In this document: positions 1 to 7,261 of the stretch, in pieces
Numbering within the stretch: the first letter of the stretch is position 1
Layout of the letters: each line of letters opens with the position of its first letter
Origin: Chitinophaga pinensis
GTDB taxonomy: Bacteria; Bacteroidota; Bacteroidia; Chitinophagales; Chitinophagaceae
NCBI GenBank assembly: GCA_943331145.2
Contig: CALQKL020000068.1
Coordinates: 1 to 9,330, forward strand
DNA: 9,330 nt
Direction of reading: 5' to 3'
Made by a program: the position numbers and the translations under genes
Notes under the pieces: generated by a model
Databases searched by the model: none
Seen by the model: the letters and a program-made list of their open reading frames with translations, nothing else
What the model was told of the DNA's origin: nothing

Positions 1-1092
1 GATAGTTTGGCAATTGTGAATCTTACGATAAATAATACAACACAAAGCATTACCAATATCACACGTTGCAACAATCAATTGCCATACAACTGGAATGGAA
101 CAAATTACAACGTAGCAGGTTCTTATACATTTACCACAACAAATGCTGCAGGATGTGATAGTTTGGCAATTGTTGATTTGACAATAACAAACGTTACTCA
201 AAGTACTACCAATATTACTCGTTGCAATAATCAATTGCCATACAACTGGAATGGAACAAACTATAATGCAGCTGGCTCTTATACATTTACCACAACAAAT
301 GCTGCAGGTTGTGATAGTTTAGCGATTGTTAATCTTACAATAACAAATACCACACAAAATACAACGAACATCACACGTTGTAACAATCAATTGCCATACA
401 ATTGGAATGGAACAAACTATAACACAGCAGGTTCTTACACATTTACAACAACCAATGCCGCAGGTTGTGATAGTTTGGCGATTGTGAATCTTACAGTTAC
501 TAACACAACGCAAAGCACAACTAACGTAACACGTTGTAGCAATCAATTGCCATACAATTGGAATGGAACAAACTATAATGCTACGGGTACTTATACATTT
601 ACAACAACCAATGCCGCAAGTTGTGATAGTTTGGCGATTGTGAATCTTACGATAAATAATACAACACAAAGCATTACCAATATCACTCGTTGTAACAATC
701 AATTGCCATACAATTGGAATGGAACAAACTACAATGCAGCTGGGGCTTATACATTTACTACAACGAATGCTGCAGGATGTGATAGTTTGGCAATTGTTAA
801 TCTAACGGTAACAAGTACTTCACAAAGCACAACAACCATTACTCGTTGTTACAATCAATTGCCATTTAATTGGAATGGAACAAACTACAATGCTGCAGGA
901 TTATATACATTTTCGACAACAAATTCAGCAGGATGTGATAGTTTGGCGATTGTAAATCTTACTATTACTTTTCCAACTTCGAGCACAACAACAATTATCA
1001 TTTGCAGCAATGAATTGCCTTATTTGTGGAATGGGCAATCGATTACAGTAGGAGGAACACATACGGTTACACTTGTAAATCATAATGGTTGT
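1..1092 (+). repeat. Tandem array of seven 156-bp coding repeats
   Basis: Units start at 1, 157, 313, 469, 625, 781 and 937, and a partial eighth begins at 1093. The period is exactly 156 bp (52 codons) with no indel. Units 1-5 are very similar, unit 6 is somewhat diverged, and unit 7 is strongly diverged (it lacks the TNYN motif and has NELPYLWNGQ instead). Units 1 and 5 share a stretch of about 60 bp at their start with a single mismatch, closer than either is to its neighbours. That suggests a four-unit (624-bp) duplication or gene conversion. The array continues past the left edge, so the copy number is unknown and may vary between strains. Confidence 0.96.
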
Positions 1093-2097
1093 GATTCAAT
1101 TGCAACTTTACAACTAACGGTAAATCAAACGCCGCCAAAACCACAGGTAATATCAAATCAAACAATTTGCCAAAATGCTGTTTCTCAACCATTAACTGCA
1201 ACCGGATCTTATCCACTATTATGGTATACATCCCCAACTGGTGGAGTAGGCAGCTCAATTCCTCCAGTTCCTTCTACCAATATACCAGGGATTTATCATT
1301 TTTATGTAAGTCAAATTAATGGAAATTGCGAAAGCCCAAGAAATGAAATTATAATTAGAATTGTGAGAAAACCTGTTTTAGGAAATGATGTTGAACAGCA
1401 TATTTGTTTTGGAACTAATTTTAATCTTAATTCAGTTTACAATACTGGAAATCAAAATATCGTTTGGACATTTAATAACACTGTGGTTGCAAATCCAAGC
1501 AGCATAAATACTTCTGGAAATTATCAATTGGTATTGACAAATTCATTTGGATGTTATGACACTGCTATTGTTAATTTAATTGTTCAGCCAAAATTAACAG
1601 CTAATGCTGGGCCAGATGATATTGCGATTTATAACGAGCCATATCAACTTCATGGAGCTGGTTTTAATCATTATTTATGGTCTCCGGCTTCTGTTTTGAA
1701 TAACCCAACAACTGCAAACCCAATTGCTGTTTTAACGGATGATACACAATTTGTACTAACTATATCTGATGATTATGGATGCTCTGATCAAGATACCGTA
1801 TTTATTAGGGTGTTAAGAGGCCCATCAATTTATATTCCAAACGCGTTTACACCAAATGGAGATGGGTTAAATGATAACTTTAAACCTACTTATGTTGGAA
1901 TTCAACGCCTTGATTATTTTAGGGTTTTTGATAGATACGGTGTTTTGGTTTTTGAGACAAATAATATGGGAAAGGCATGGGATGGATTGTATAAAAGTAT
2001 GAAACAAAACGCTGGGAATTTCGTGTATATCGTAAAAGGAATCGATAAGTATGGTAAAGAGAAAGTACTTAAAGGAAATGTACTTTTGATCAGGTAA
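1..2097 (+). CDS. T9SS-exported repeat surface protein with CHU_C C-terminal domain (5' partial)
   Basis: This is the 3' part of a large cell-surface or secreted protein. The frame is open from the first base, so the true start lies outside the window. Of the 698 visible residues, about 1-364 are seven 52-residue repeats. Each repeat has a Cys in an RCxNQLPY-like motif and another in GCDSLA, 29 residues apart, which could form a disulfide in a small beta-sandwich. Residues about 378-457 resemble the Ig-like module that accompanies CHU_C domains (LWYTSPTGG, PSTNIPGIY, VSQ and CES motifs). About 458-530 is another Ig-like segment, and about 531-606 is PKD-like (begins near NAGPDD). Residues 607-698 form the gliding-motility-associated C-terminal domain, with IPNAFTPNGDGLND, FRVFDRYG, WDG and a final NVLLIR. 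In known proteins this domain directs type IX secretion and surface attachment. An adhesin role is inferred, not shown. It converges on the pspC-like gene, 40 bp away. Confidence 0.93.
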   Translation, partial: DSLAIVNLTINNTTQSITNITRCNNQLPYNWNGTNYNVAGSYTFTTTNAAGCDSLAIVDLTITNVTQSTTNITRCNNQLPYNWNGTNYNAAGSYTFTTTNAAGCDSLAIVNLTITNTTQNTTNITRCNNQLPYNWNGTNYNTAGSYTFTTTNAAGCDSLAIVNLTVTNTTQSTTNVTRCSNQLPYNWNGTNYNATGTYTFTTTNAASCDSLAIVNLTINNTTQSITNITRCNNQLPYNWNGTNYNAAGAYTFTTTNAAGCDSLAIVNLTVTSTSQSTTTITRCYNQLPFNWNGTNYNAAGLYTFSTTNSAGCDSLAIVNLTITFPTSSTTTIIICSNELPYLWNGQSITVGGTHTVTLVNHNGCDSIATLQLTVNQTPPKPQVISNQTICQNAVSQPLTATGSYPLLWYTSPTGGVGSSIPPVPSTNIPGIYHFYVSQINGNCESPRNEIIIRIVRKPVLGNDVEQHICFGTNFNLNSVYNTGNQNIVWTFNNTVVANPSSINTSGNYQLVLTNSFGCYDTAIVNLIVQPKLTANAGPDDIAIYNEPYQLHGAGFNHYLWSPASVLNNPTTANPIAVLTDDTQFVLTISDDYGCSDQDTVFIRVLRGPSIYIPNAFTPNGDGLNDNFKPTYVGIQRLDYFRVFDRYGVLVFETNNMGKAWDGLYKSMKQNAGNFVYIVKGIDKYGKEKVLKGNVLLIR

Positions 2098-2137
2098 GAT
2101 GCCACGAGTTAAATTCGGATAACCAACAGCTCATTCT

Positions 2138-2335
2138 TTATTCAGCAGGCAAAAATATCCAAAGCAATAAATAAATCATCAACATTGCACCTGATGATAT
2201 GCCAAATGTAATGCCTCCAATAGCGAAAAATCCTACTAGAAATATCACTCTAATTAAACCCGCTGAAACACCCAGCGCAGAAGCAATTCCTGCTAATACC
2301 CCTCCTAAGATTTTGTCGTTTTTACTTCGTTTCAT
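2138..2335 (-). CDS. Minimal PspC-domain membrane protein
   Basis: A 65-residue protein made almost entirely of one PspC domain. The N-terminal part (residues 8-25, KILGGVLAGIASALGVSA) has the typical K-x-x-G-G-V-x-x-G-I-A pattern followed by a small amphipathic stretch. Residues 26-46 and 49-63 are hydrophobic and end in WIFLPAE, as PspC domains often do. The protein should therefore sit in the inner membrane with its charged N-terminus in the cytoplasm. In enterobacteria PspC senses envelope stress with PspB and PspA, but no such partners are visible here, so a stress role is only inferred. It lies 92 bp downstream of prfC on the same strand, with a GC-rich palindrome between them. No ribosome binding site is evident. 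It could be read through from prfC or have its own weak promoter. Confidence 0.85.
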   Translation of the reverse strand: MKRSKNDKILGGVLAGIASALGVSAGLIRVIFLVGFFAIGGITFGISSGAMLMIYLLLWIFLPAE

Positions 2336-2405
2336 AATTAATAATGTTTAAACAATTATGATCAGCTCAAGCTTAATAACTTCCATTTTGAATTTTAAAT
2401 TTTTA

Positions 2406-2423
2406 CCCGCCACGGCGGGCAGG
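2406..2423. repeat. GC-rich REP-like palindrome between prfC and the pspC-like gene
   Basis: The arms CCCGCC (2406-2411) and GGCGGG (2414-2419) pair perfectly around a 2-base centre, followed by CAGG. This is a strikingly GC-rich patch in AT-rich surroundings. On the plus strand a run of six T (2424-2429) follows, giving an intrinsic-terminator shape, but the T run overlaps the prfC stop codon and points against prfC transcription. On the minus strand the hairpin is followed by TAAAAATTT, so it is a poor terminator for prfC. It resembles the CCTGCCCGCC-type dispersed palindromes I recall from Bacteroidota genomes, with the left arm shortened. Confidence 0.6.
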
Positions 2424-2427
2424 TTTT

Positions 2428-4014
2428 TTACTTATGTATTTCAGAAGTGAAATGAAATTCAATATCTGGGTTATTGGTTATTTCTGTATTTAAAAACCAT
2501 TCGCTTTGGGCAAGATAAACAACATTTCCATCTTTATCTTCTGCAATATTGGCTTGTTTATACTTTGTAAAGTCATCTAGCTTTTTAGCATCTTTACTCG
2601 TAAGCCAACATGCTTTATAAAATGGCAAATTATTCATTTGTACAGAAGCGCCATACTCTTGTAAAAGTCGATATTGTATAACTTCAAATTGAAGTTCACC
2701 AACGCAACCAATGATTTTTTTGTTTCCTCCAAATTGAGTAAATAACTGAGCCACACCTTCGTCCGTTAATTGCATCAAGCCTTTTTCGAGTTGCTTGGTT
2801 TTCATTGGGTCTTTATTCGAAACCTCTTTAAATATTTCTGGAGAAAAGCTAGGTATTCCGGTGAAATAAAAATTTTCGCCTTCAGTTAGTGTATCGCCAA
2901 TTTTAAAATTTCCCGTATCAAATAAACCTACGACGTCGCCAGGATAAGCTTCTTCTATTACATCCTTTTGACGTGCTAAAAAACTATATGGATTATTAAA
3001 ACGAACATCTTTTTCCAATCGAACGTGGTTGTAAAATGTATTTCTCGAAAACTTGCCAGAACATACCCTTAAAAATGCAATTCTATCTCTATGCTTCGGA
3101 TCTAAGTTGGCATGTATTTTAAAAATAAAACCACTAAACTTATCTTCTTGTGGATTTACATCGCGGGTTGTAGTTCCGCGTGGACGAGGAGTAGGGGCTA
3201 TTCTAACGAATGTGTTTAGCATCTCTCTAACCCCGAAATTATTTACGGCACTTCCAAAAAATACTGGCGCCGTAGTTCCCGATAAATAATCTGCTTCATT
3301 TAATTCGCCATAAACCCCATCAATTAATTCTACGTCTTCACGTAATGTTTCTGCATTTTTATTGCCAATAATTTCATCTAATTTGGCATCATTTAAATCA
3401 CTTATTTCCAATACATCTTCATCATTAGCCTTTGTTCCTGCTGTAAATAAAACCAAGTTTTTTTCATGCAGATTATATACCCCTTTGAAATCCTTCCCAC
3501 TGTTTATAGGCACAGTCATTGGATGAAGTTGAATCTTTAATTCATTTTCAATTTCTTCTAAAAGGTCGAATCTGTTTTTCCCATCACGATCCATTTTATT
3601 GATAAATACAATAACGGGTGTTTTGCGCATCGCAATTACTTCCATCAATCTACGCGTTTGTGCTTCCACACCATTTACACTATCTATCACCAATACCACA
3701 CTATCTACCGCCGTTAATGTTCTGTAAGTATCTTCAGCAAAGTCCTTATGCCCAGGCGTATCTAATAGATTTATCAAAAAGTCTTTGTATTCAAAAGTCA
3801 TTACACTCGTGGCAACACTAATACCTCTTTGACGCTCGATTTCCATGAAATCACTCGTTGCATGTTTCTTGATTTTATTGCTTTTTACAGCACCTGCAGT
3901 TTGAATAGCACCACCAAACAACAAGAATTTTTCCGTTAGCGTTGTTTTTCCGGCATCCGGGTGAGATATGATGGCAAATGTCTTGCGCTTGTTGATTTCG
4001 TTAATGTATTTCAT
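2428..4014 (-). CDS. prfC: Peptide chain release factor 3 (RF3)
   Basis: A translational GTPase that recycles RF1 and RF2 from the ribosome after peptide release, acting in the cytoplasm. The 528 residues match the usual length (529 in E. coli). The GTPase motifs are intact: P-loop SHPDAGKTT at 17-25, switch I RGISVATSV at 63-71, DTPGHKDF at 85-92, NKMD at 139-142, and a G5-like GSAV in the segment PVFFGSAVNN. The RGISV (rather than RGITI) switch I and the C-terminal EWFLNTEI segment fit RF3 and argue against EF-G, TypA or LepA. The start chosen is the ATG preceding KYINEINKRKTFAIISHPDAG, a normal RF3 N-terminus. A promoter box sits 8 bp upstream, so this gene is probably transcribed independently of the SIMPL gene behind it. 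No damage is seen. Confidence 0.97.
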   Translation of the reverse strand: MKYINEINKRKTFAIISHPDAGKTTLTEKFLLFGGAIQTAGAVKSNKIKKHATSDFMEIERQRGISVATSVMTFEYKDFLINLLDTPGHKDFAEDTYRTLTAVDSVVLVIDSVNGVEAQTRRLMEVIAMRKTPVIVFINKMDRDGKNRFDLLEEIENELKIQLHPMTVPINSGKDFKGVYNLHEKNLVLFTAGTKANDEDVLEISDLNDAKLDEIIGNKNAETLREDVELIDGVYGELNEADYLSGTTAPVFFGSAVNNFGVREMLNTFVRIAPTPRPRGTTTRDVNPQEDKFSGFIFKIHANLDPKHRDRIAFLRVCSGKFSRNTFYNHVRLEKDVRFNNPYSFLARQKDVIEEAYPGDVVGLFDTGNFKIGDTLTEGENFYFTGIPSFSPEIFKEVSNKDPMKTKQLEKGLMQLTDEGVAQLFTQFGGNKKIIGCVGELQFEVIQYRLLQEYGASVQMNNLPFYKACWLTSKDAKKLDDFTKYKQANIAEDKDGNVVYLAQSEWFLNTEITNNPDIEFHFTSEIHK

Positions 4015-4022
4015 AAAGTGGG

Positions 4023-4030
4023 CAAAGATA
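4023..4030 (-). promoter_or_regulatory. Bacteroidota-type -7 promoter box for prfC
   Basis: Read on the minus strand this is TATCTTTG, an exact match to the Bacteroidota -7 consensus TAnnTTTG. It ends 8 bases before the prfC ATG, so the predicted transcript would have a very short leader or almost none. A convincing -33 TTG at the usual spacing is not obvious. Confidence 0.6.
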
Positions 4031-4108
4031 AATGATATTCTTTACAGAAATATTGTCTTAATTGTCCAATTTAATAAACTGGTTATATATAAATATCAAC
4101 AGGGAAAA

Positions 4109-4840
4109 TTACTTCAATTGATAATCCACCTTTAAAGTAATAGAAGCCGTTTTTAATTTGCTGCTGGTATTAAATGAACCACCATAACTAAATGTTTCAT
4201 TTACATTTTTACCTGTAATTTGAAAAACACCCATATTGGCTTTTTTTATACCGCCTAAAGATGTGCCACTGTTTTTAGCAATGGTTTCAGCTCTAGTTTT
4301 CGCATCTTCACTTGCCTTAGCCAAAAGGTCAATTTTTAATTCATTTAATTTGGTGTAATAATATTCTGGCGTATTTGAATTCAACTCAATTCCTTTTTCC
4401 AATAATTCTGTAATTTCTCTGGATAATTTTTCTACGGTTTCTATTTCATGTGATTCTACACGTACATTTCCTGTTAAGGTATAACCTGCAAAACTTGAGC
4501 TTATTTCATTCCCCCTCTCATCATATTGACGTTGAAATTCTTTTGTCATGCTAACCGCCGAAAATACAATGCAACTGTCTACAATACCTTTTGAATTTAA
4601 ATAAGTTTTTATAGCTGCTTCATCTAGTTTTAATGCAGCATAGGCATCTTTTAATTCCATGGCATTTCTGCTAAATGAGCCTCCCCAGACTATTAAATCG
4701 CTGGTGAAATCCTTTTCAGACAATCCTGTTACTGAAACGGTTTCAGAAGAAGTGAATTTGTATTTATAAGCGTTCCCAAGAATTGTGATGCCAATTACTA
4801 CTGCTGCACAAATTAATATGGTATTTAGATGTTGTTTCAT
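4109..4840 (-). CDS. SIMPL-domain (DUF541) envelope protein
   Basis: A 243-residue protein with an N-terminal hydrophobic segment (residues about 7-22) after MKQHLN, acting as an uncleaved anchor or signal peptide, so the rest should lie in the periplasm. Residues about 33-240 form a SIMPL (DUF541) domain. The entry strand TVSVTGLSEKDFTSDLIVW and the later helix KASEDAKTRAETIAKNSG (about 175-192), followed by LGGIKKANMGVFQITG, are typical, and the protein ends in ASITLKVDYQL. Family members such as E. coli YggE and Brucella BP26 are periplasmic or outer-membrane associated, and some are linked to oxidative-stress tolerance. Their biochemical activity is poorly defined, so no specific function is assigned. 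It lies 94 bp upstream of prfC and 114 bp downstream of the RmuC-like gene on the same strand. I found no clear TAnnTTTG box ahead of it. Confidence 0.88.
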   Translation of the reverse strand: MKQHLNTILICAAVVIGITILGNAYKYKFTSSETVSVTGLSEKDFTSDLIVWGGSFSRNAMELKDAYAALKLDEAAIKTYLNSKGIVDSCIVFSAVSMTKEFQRQYDERGNEISSSFAGYTLTGNVRVESHEIETVEKLSREITELLEKGIELNSNTPEYYYTKLNELKIDLLAKASEDAKTRAETIAKNSGTSLGGIKKANMGVFQITGKNVNETFSYGGSFNTSSKLKTASITLKVDYQLK

Positions 4841-4925
4841 TTTGTGTTTTTTAAATTGATTTTATTTGAAAGATGCAATTACATAAATATAATTGTTTTT
4901 CAAATGGGATTGAATGATAAAGAGG

Positions 4926-4948
4926 TAATTATTATTAATGAATAATTA
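4926..4948 (-). terminator. AT-only hairpin just after the RmuC-like gene
   Basis: Perfect 8-bp arms TAATTATT and AATAATTA flank a 7-base loop. On the minus strand the hairpin begins 6 bases after the stop codon of the RmuC-like gene and is followed by CCTCTTTAT rather than a clean T run. The position favours a transcription end, but the all-AT stem is weak, and such stems can arise by chance in AT-rich DNA. Confidence 0.35.
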
Positions 4949-4954
4949 TCTAAA

Positions 4955-6301
4955 TTAATCTTCCTCAGGTTTGTATAAATCTAACTCGTTTAAACCGTTT
5001 GAAATTTTAGTGTCATCAATAATAATTCCTTTTGAAAAAGCTTCATTATTTATTTTGTTTAAATCTTTTTCCAATTCTTTGGTGCTAATGGCTTTTGCTC
5101 GTTTTTCAATTGGAGGATTTAGTTTTTCTGAGCGTTCGAATTCAACAACTTTTTCAAAGATGTCTTTTGGTAAATCTGATTCCGATTTATAAGCGAGTTC
5201 AATAAATTGTTTGGCAAAAAAGCTATCAATTTGAATGCGTCTTTTTGTAAGATGCGCAAATTTTCCAAGTACCCTGCAAATGTTGTCGCGCTCTTCAGGA
5301 CTCAACTGCTCCGCAAATTCGTATTCTTCAATCTTTTTTAAACTAAGTATGATTTGTTCAAGTGCATCAACCGAAATGATGAAGACATTATAATCTGCCA
5401 AGTTGAATACAAATTGAGTCAATCGTTCTAATGTGTTGGTGGGTATCACAAAAAAGATGTCAGATTTTACACCTTCATGTTTTGCATATTTCTTCGCACT
5501 TTCAGCTTGTGTTTTAATATAAGTTGGGAAATTGCTTAAATCATCTGTAGCTGGACTTTTTGCATCAAAGATGACAAACTCATCACAAATTTTAACCGTG
5601 TTGTCTGGTTCGCCTTTGAATGGAACGGCGTCAACATATTCAATGGTATGTTTTTGACAAATGTTTTTTATCAATCCTTTTACATTAATCTGATGTTTAC
5701 TCCAGGTTTCTTTTAGTTTATCTCTTCGTTCAGCTTCTGCAATGGCTCTATCATTTAATTCTCTATTTCGATCATCTTGTATTTGTGTTCTTATGGCATT
5801 TAGACCAACAACATCTTGTTCATATTTTTCGCGTCTAGTTTTTTCTTCGGCATTTAAATTGTTGTTTTCTTCTCGTATTTTTAAAAACTCAACTTCATTT
5901 GATTGATGTTTTTGAGTTAATAATGCCAATTGATTTTCAGATTTGGCAAGATTGCTTTTGTTGTTTTCATTTTCTGTAATAACGGAGGAAAGGTCTTTTT
6001 CAATTTGAGTTAATTTGTTTTCTTTTTCTTGAATGATATAATTCAGTCTTTCCCTTTCACCATCATATCTAGAAACGATATCGTTTGCTGCTTTTAAATT
6101 TGCATTTGAAGTATTTAATTCCAACATCAATGAATCGTTTTGATTGTTTAAGTGTTCAATCAAAGATTCCATTTTTTGAAGATCTGTCACACCATCTATT
6201 AATTGCTGTCTGATTTTCCCCCAACTAAATAATCGTTGAAAAAAATTGATGTTTCTAATAGATTCAATGAGCTTTTTTAAATTGTCGATATTGATATTCA
6301 T
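4955..6301 (-). CDS. Coiled-coil protein with RmuC-like PD-(D/E)XK nuclease core
   Basis: A 448-residue protein. Residues about 40-200 are a long charged coiled coil, rich in E, K, N and L. Residues about 205-325 look like the RmuC nuclease-like core. A literal PD (232-233) is followed by DEFVIFDAKSP, with Asp246-Ala-Lys248 as the D-x-K element. Then come FPTYIKTQAESAKKYAKHEG (258-277) and the hydrophobic strand DIFFVIPTN. RmuC of E. coli limits inversions at short inverted repeats and has the same order: coiled coil, then a PD-(D/E)XK-like domain. Unlike RmuC, this protein shows no N-terminal membrane helix, so it is probably cytoplasmic. Residues 330-448 are helical and charged, and the C-terminus ends KPEED. 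Nuclease activity is inferred from the motif only. It is transcribed divergently from the 192-residue gene. The distance from classic RmuC makes the gene name unsafe. Confidence 0.7.
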   Translation of the reverse strand: MNINIDNLKKLIESIRNINFFQRLFSWGKIRQQLIDGVTDLQKMESLIEHLNNQNDSLMLELNTSNANLKAANDIVSRYDGERERLNYIIQEKENKLTQIEKDLSSVITENENNKSNLAKSENQLALLTQKHQSNEVEFLKIREENNNLNAEEKTRREKYEQDVVGLNAIRTQIQDDRNRELNDRAIAEAERRDKLKETWSKHQINVKGLIKNICQKHTIEYVDAVPFKGEPDNTVKICDEFVIFDAKSPATDDLSNFPTYIKTQAESAKKYAKHEGVKSDIFFVIPTNTLERLTQFVFNLADYNVFIISVDALEQIILSLKKIEEYEFAEQLSPEERDNICRVLGKFAHLTKRRIQIDSFFAKQFIELAYKSESDLPKDIFEKVVEFERSEKLNPPIEKRAKAISTKELEKDLNKINNEAFSKGIIIDDTKISNGLNELDLYKPEED

Positions 6302-6461
6302 TTGATTGAGCTTTTTAGTAAGGCAGGTTTTTTTTACAAACTTTAAACTGCTGATTGGAACCTATTTACAATTGGAAAATTTTGTTTTAAAATAAAGTAT
6401 CAAAATACTGATTTGTATCAAAAAATTAAAGAAATTGTTTTTTCTTCGTTTAAATTAATTC
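6302..6461. promoter_or_regulatory. Divergent intergenic region between the RmuC-like gene and the 192-residue gene
   Basis: These 160 bases separate two divergent start codons and must hold both promoters or a shared control region. For the minus-strand gene there is a near match to the Bacteroidota -7 box, TTAAAGTTTG at 6337-6346, with one base too many between TA and TTTG. No exact TAnnTTTG is seen toward the plus-strand gene. GGCAGG followed by eight T (6322-6335) resembles the right arm and T run of the GC-rich palindrome at 2406-2429, but without a pairing arm. Confidence 0.35.
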
Positions 6462-7040
6462 ATGATCGAAATTCAATCTATAAAATATACCCCCAAATCC
6501 CAATTTCACATGCTTCGGCATTTTGAATCAGTTGATGATACTATAATTCAATTGTTTCTCAAAAACGGCTACACCCAAAATCAAATCCAACAAGAATTAT
6601 CCTTAACCGGCTCCAAATTCTTTTCCCATTTTGCAAATGATATAAAAGAACTGTTAGAAAAAATTCTACAATATCCGTATAAAAAATCAACCGGCATAAA
6701 TGGCAATCATATTATAGAATCAACTTTGCCAATTCAAGAATATCCTAATGGAATAGGCACTAAAGCTGTTATTTCAATGGATGAGACTTCTTCAGCGCAA
6801 CTAGCTCAAATATTTTACGAGAAAAATCGAAATTACACATTGGCTCATTTGTTTGTTGATTCATTACCCGTTTCCAATCAATGCACCTTGATTTTAAAAC
6901 CCATCTCAGAAGGGTATGCTTTCATTACCGCTTTCTCTAGCGAGTCTGCTATGCCCATACCCGATTACAAAATGTCGAAATCTCAATTTGATGCCTGTAA
7001 AGCTTATTGGGATGGACATGTTTTTTTGAAGAAAAAATGA
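6462..7040 (+). CDS. Uncharacterised 192-residue protein
   Basis: I do not recognise this gene. It encodes 192 residues with no signal peptide or membrane segment, so it is probably cytoplasmic. Residues about 20-72 look helical. They include GYTQNQIQQELSLTGSKFF (36-54), which has the look of a helix-turn-helix but is not a firm match. From about residue 122 the pattern changes to strands: NYTLAHLFVD, QCTLILKPISEGYAFITAFS, then SAMPIPD and a C-terminal WDGHVFLKKK. A compact C-terminal beta domain with an ITAFS-type strand is seen in several small RNase-like toxins of the barnase/EndoU/RelE group, but no catalytic set can be assigned, so this stays speculation. It is divergent from the RmuC-like gene, 160 bp away, and no candidate antitoxin gene is adjacent. 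Codon use looks like that of its neighbours. The ATG at 6462 is the first in frame. Confidence 0.75.
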   Translation: MIEIQSIKYTPKSQFHMLRHFESVDDTIIQLFLKNGYTQNQIQQELSLTGSKFFSHFANDIKELLEKILQYPYKKSTGINGNHIIESTLPIQEYPNGIGTKAVISMDETSSAQLAQIFYEKNRNYTLAHLFVDSLPVSNQCTLILKPISEGYAFITAFSSESAMPIPDYKMSKSQFDACKAYWDGHVFLKKK

Positions 7041-7208
7041 TTTTGCATTTTTTCTTCCCTAAATTCAATAAAATATTTTAATAGTAAGTAGTAATAAAAA
7101 AAACATTTTTTACATATTTTATGGAGTCTTTTTTGGATAATAAATTAATTTGTTTAAATTTTGTTGTATATTTTTTAGAATTAACCTAATGAAAAATTAG
7201 TTTATTTC

Positions 7209-7222
7209 TTTAAACGTTTAAA
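7209..7222. promoter_or_regulatory. 14-bp perfect palindrome with central CG, possible operator
   Basis: TTTAAACGTTTAAA reads identically on both strands and ends 39 bases before the start of the secreted 130-residue protein. The core AAACGTTT with its central CG is the type of half-site pairing used by LacI/GalR-family repressors, but no such regulator is in the window. In DNA this AT-rich a chance palindrome is possible, although the central CG makes it less trivial. Confidence 0.35.
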
Positions 7223-7261
7223 TATCGACAATAAATAATAAAAAAATTAAAACGCTCTTTT

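Noticed and set aside
319..702. 127-codon antisense open frame across the repeats
   Set aside because: It is a mirror of the 156-bp repeat on the opposite strand: it is itself repetitive, Cys/Ile-rich and without any recognisable domain.
1..1092. CRISPR array interpretation of the regular repeats
   Set aside because: The entire 156-bp unit is repeated with no unique spacers, and it is an uninterrupted reading frame with conserved protein motifs.
3053..3289. Plus-strand frames inside prfC (also 3618-3821)
   Set aside because: They lie fully inside the conserved prfC coding sequence and have no promoter or domain of their own.
7081..7096. ATAGTA and AGTAATA elements resembling the TetR half-site, far upstream
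   Set aside because: They are direct rather than inverted copies in AT-rich DNA; they do not form the palindrome seen at 7970-7982.
7121..7189. 22-codon ATG-initiated frame upstream of the secreted protein gene
   Set aside because: It is very short, has AT-driven composition and no ribosome or promoter signal; no attenuator-like structure links it to the next gene.
7186..7200. CTAAT/ATTAG mini-hairpin
   Set aside because: A 5-bp AT-rich stem is expected by chance in this region, and no T run directly follows.
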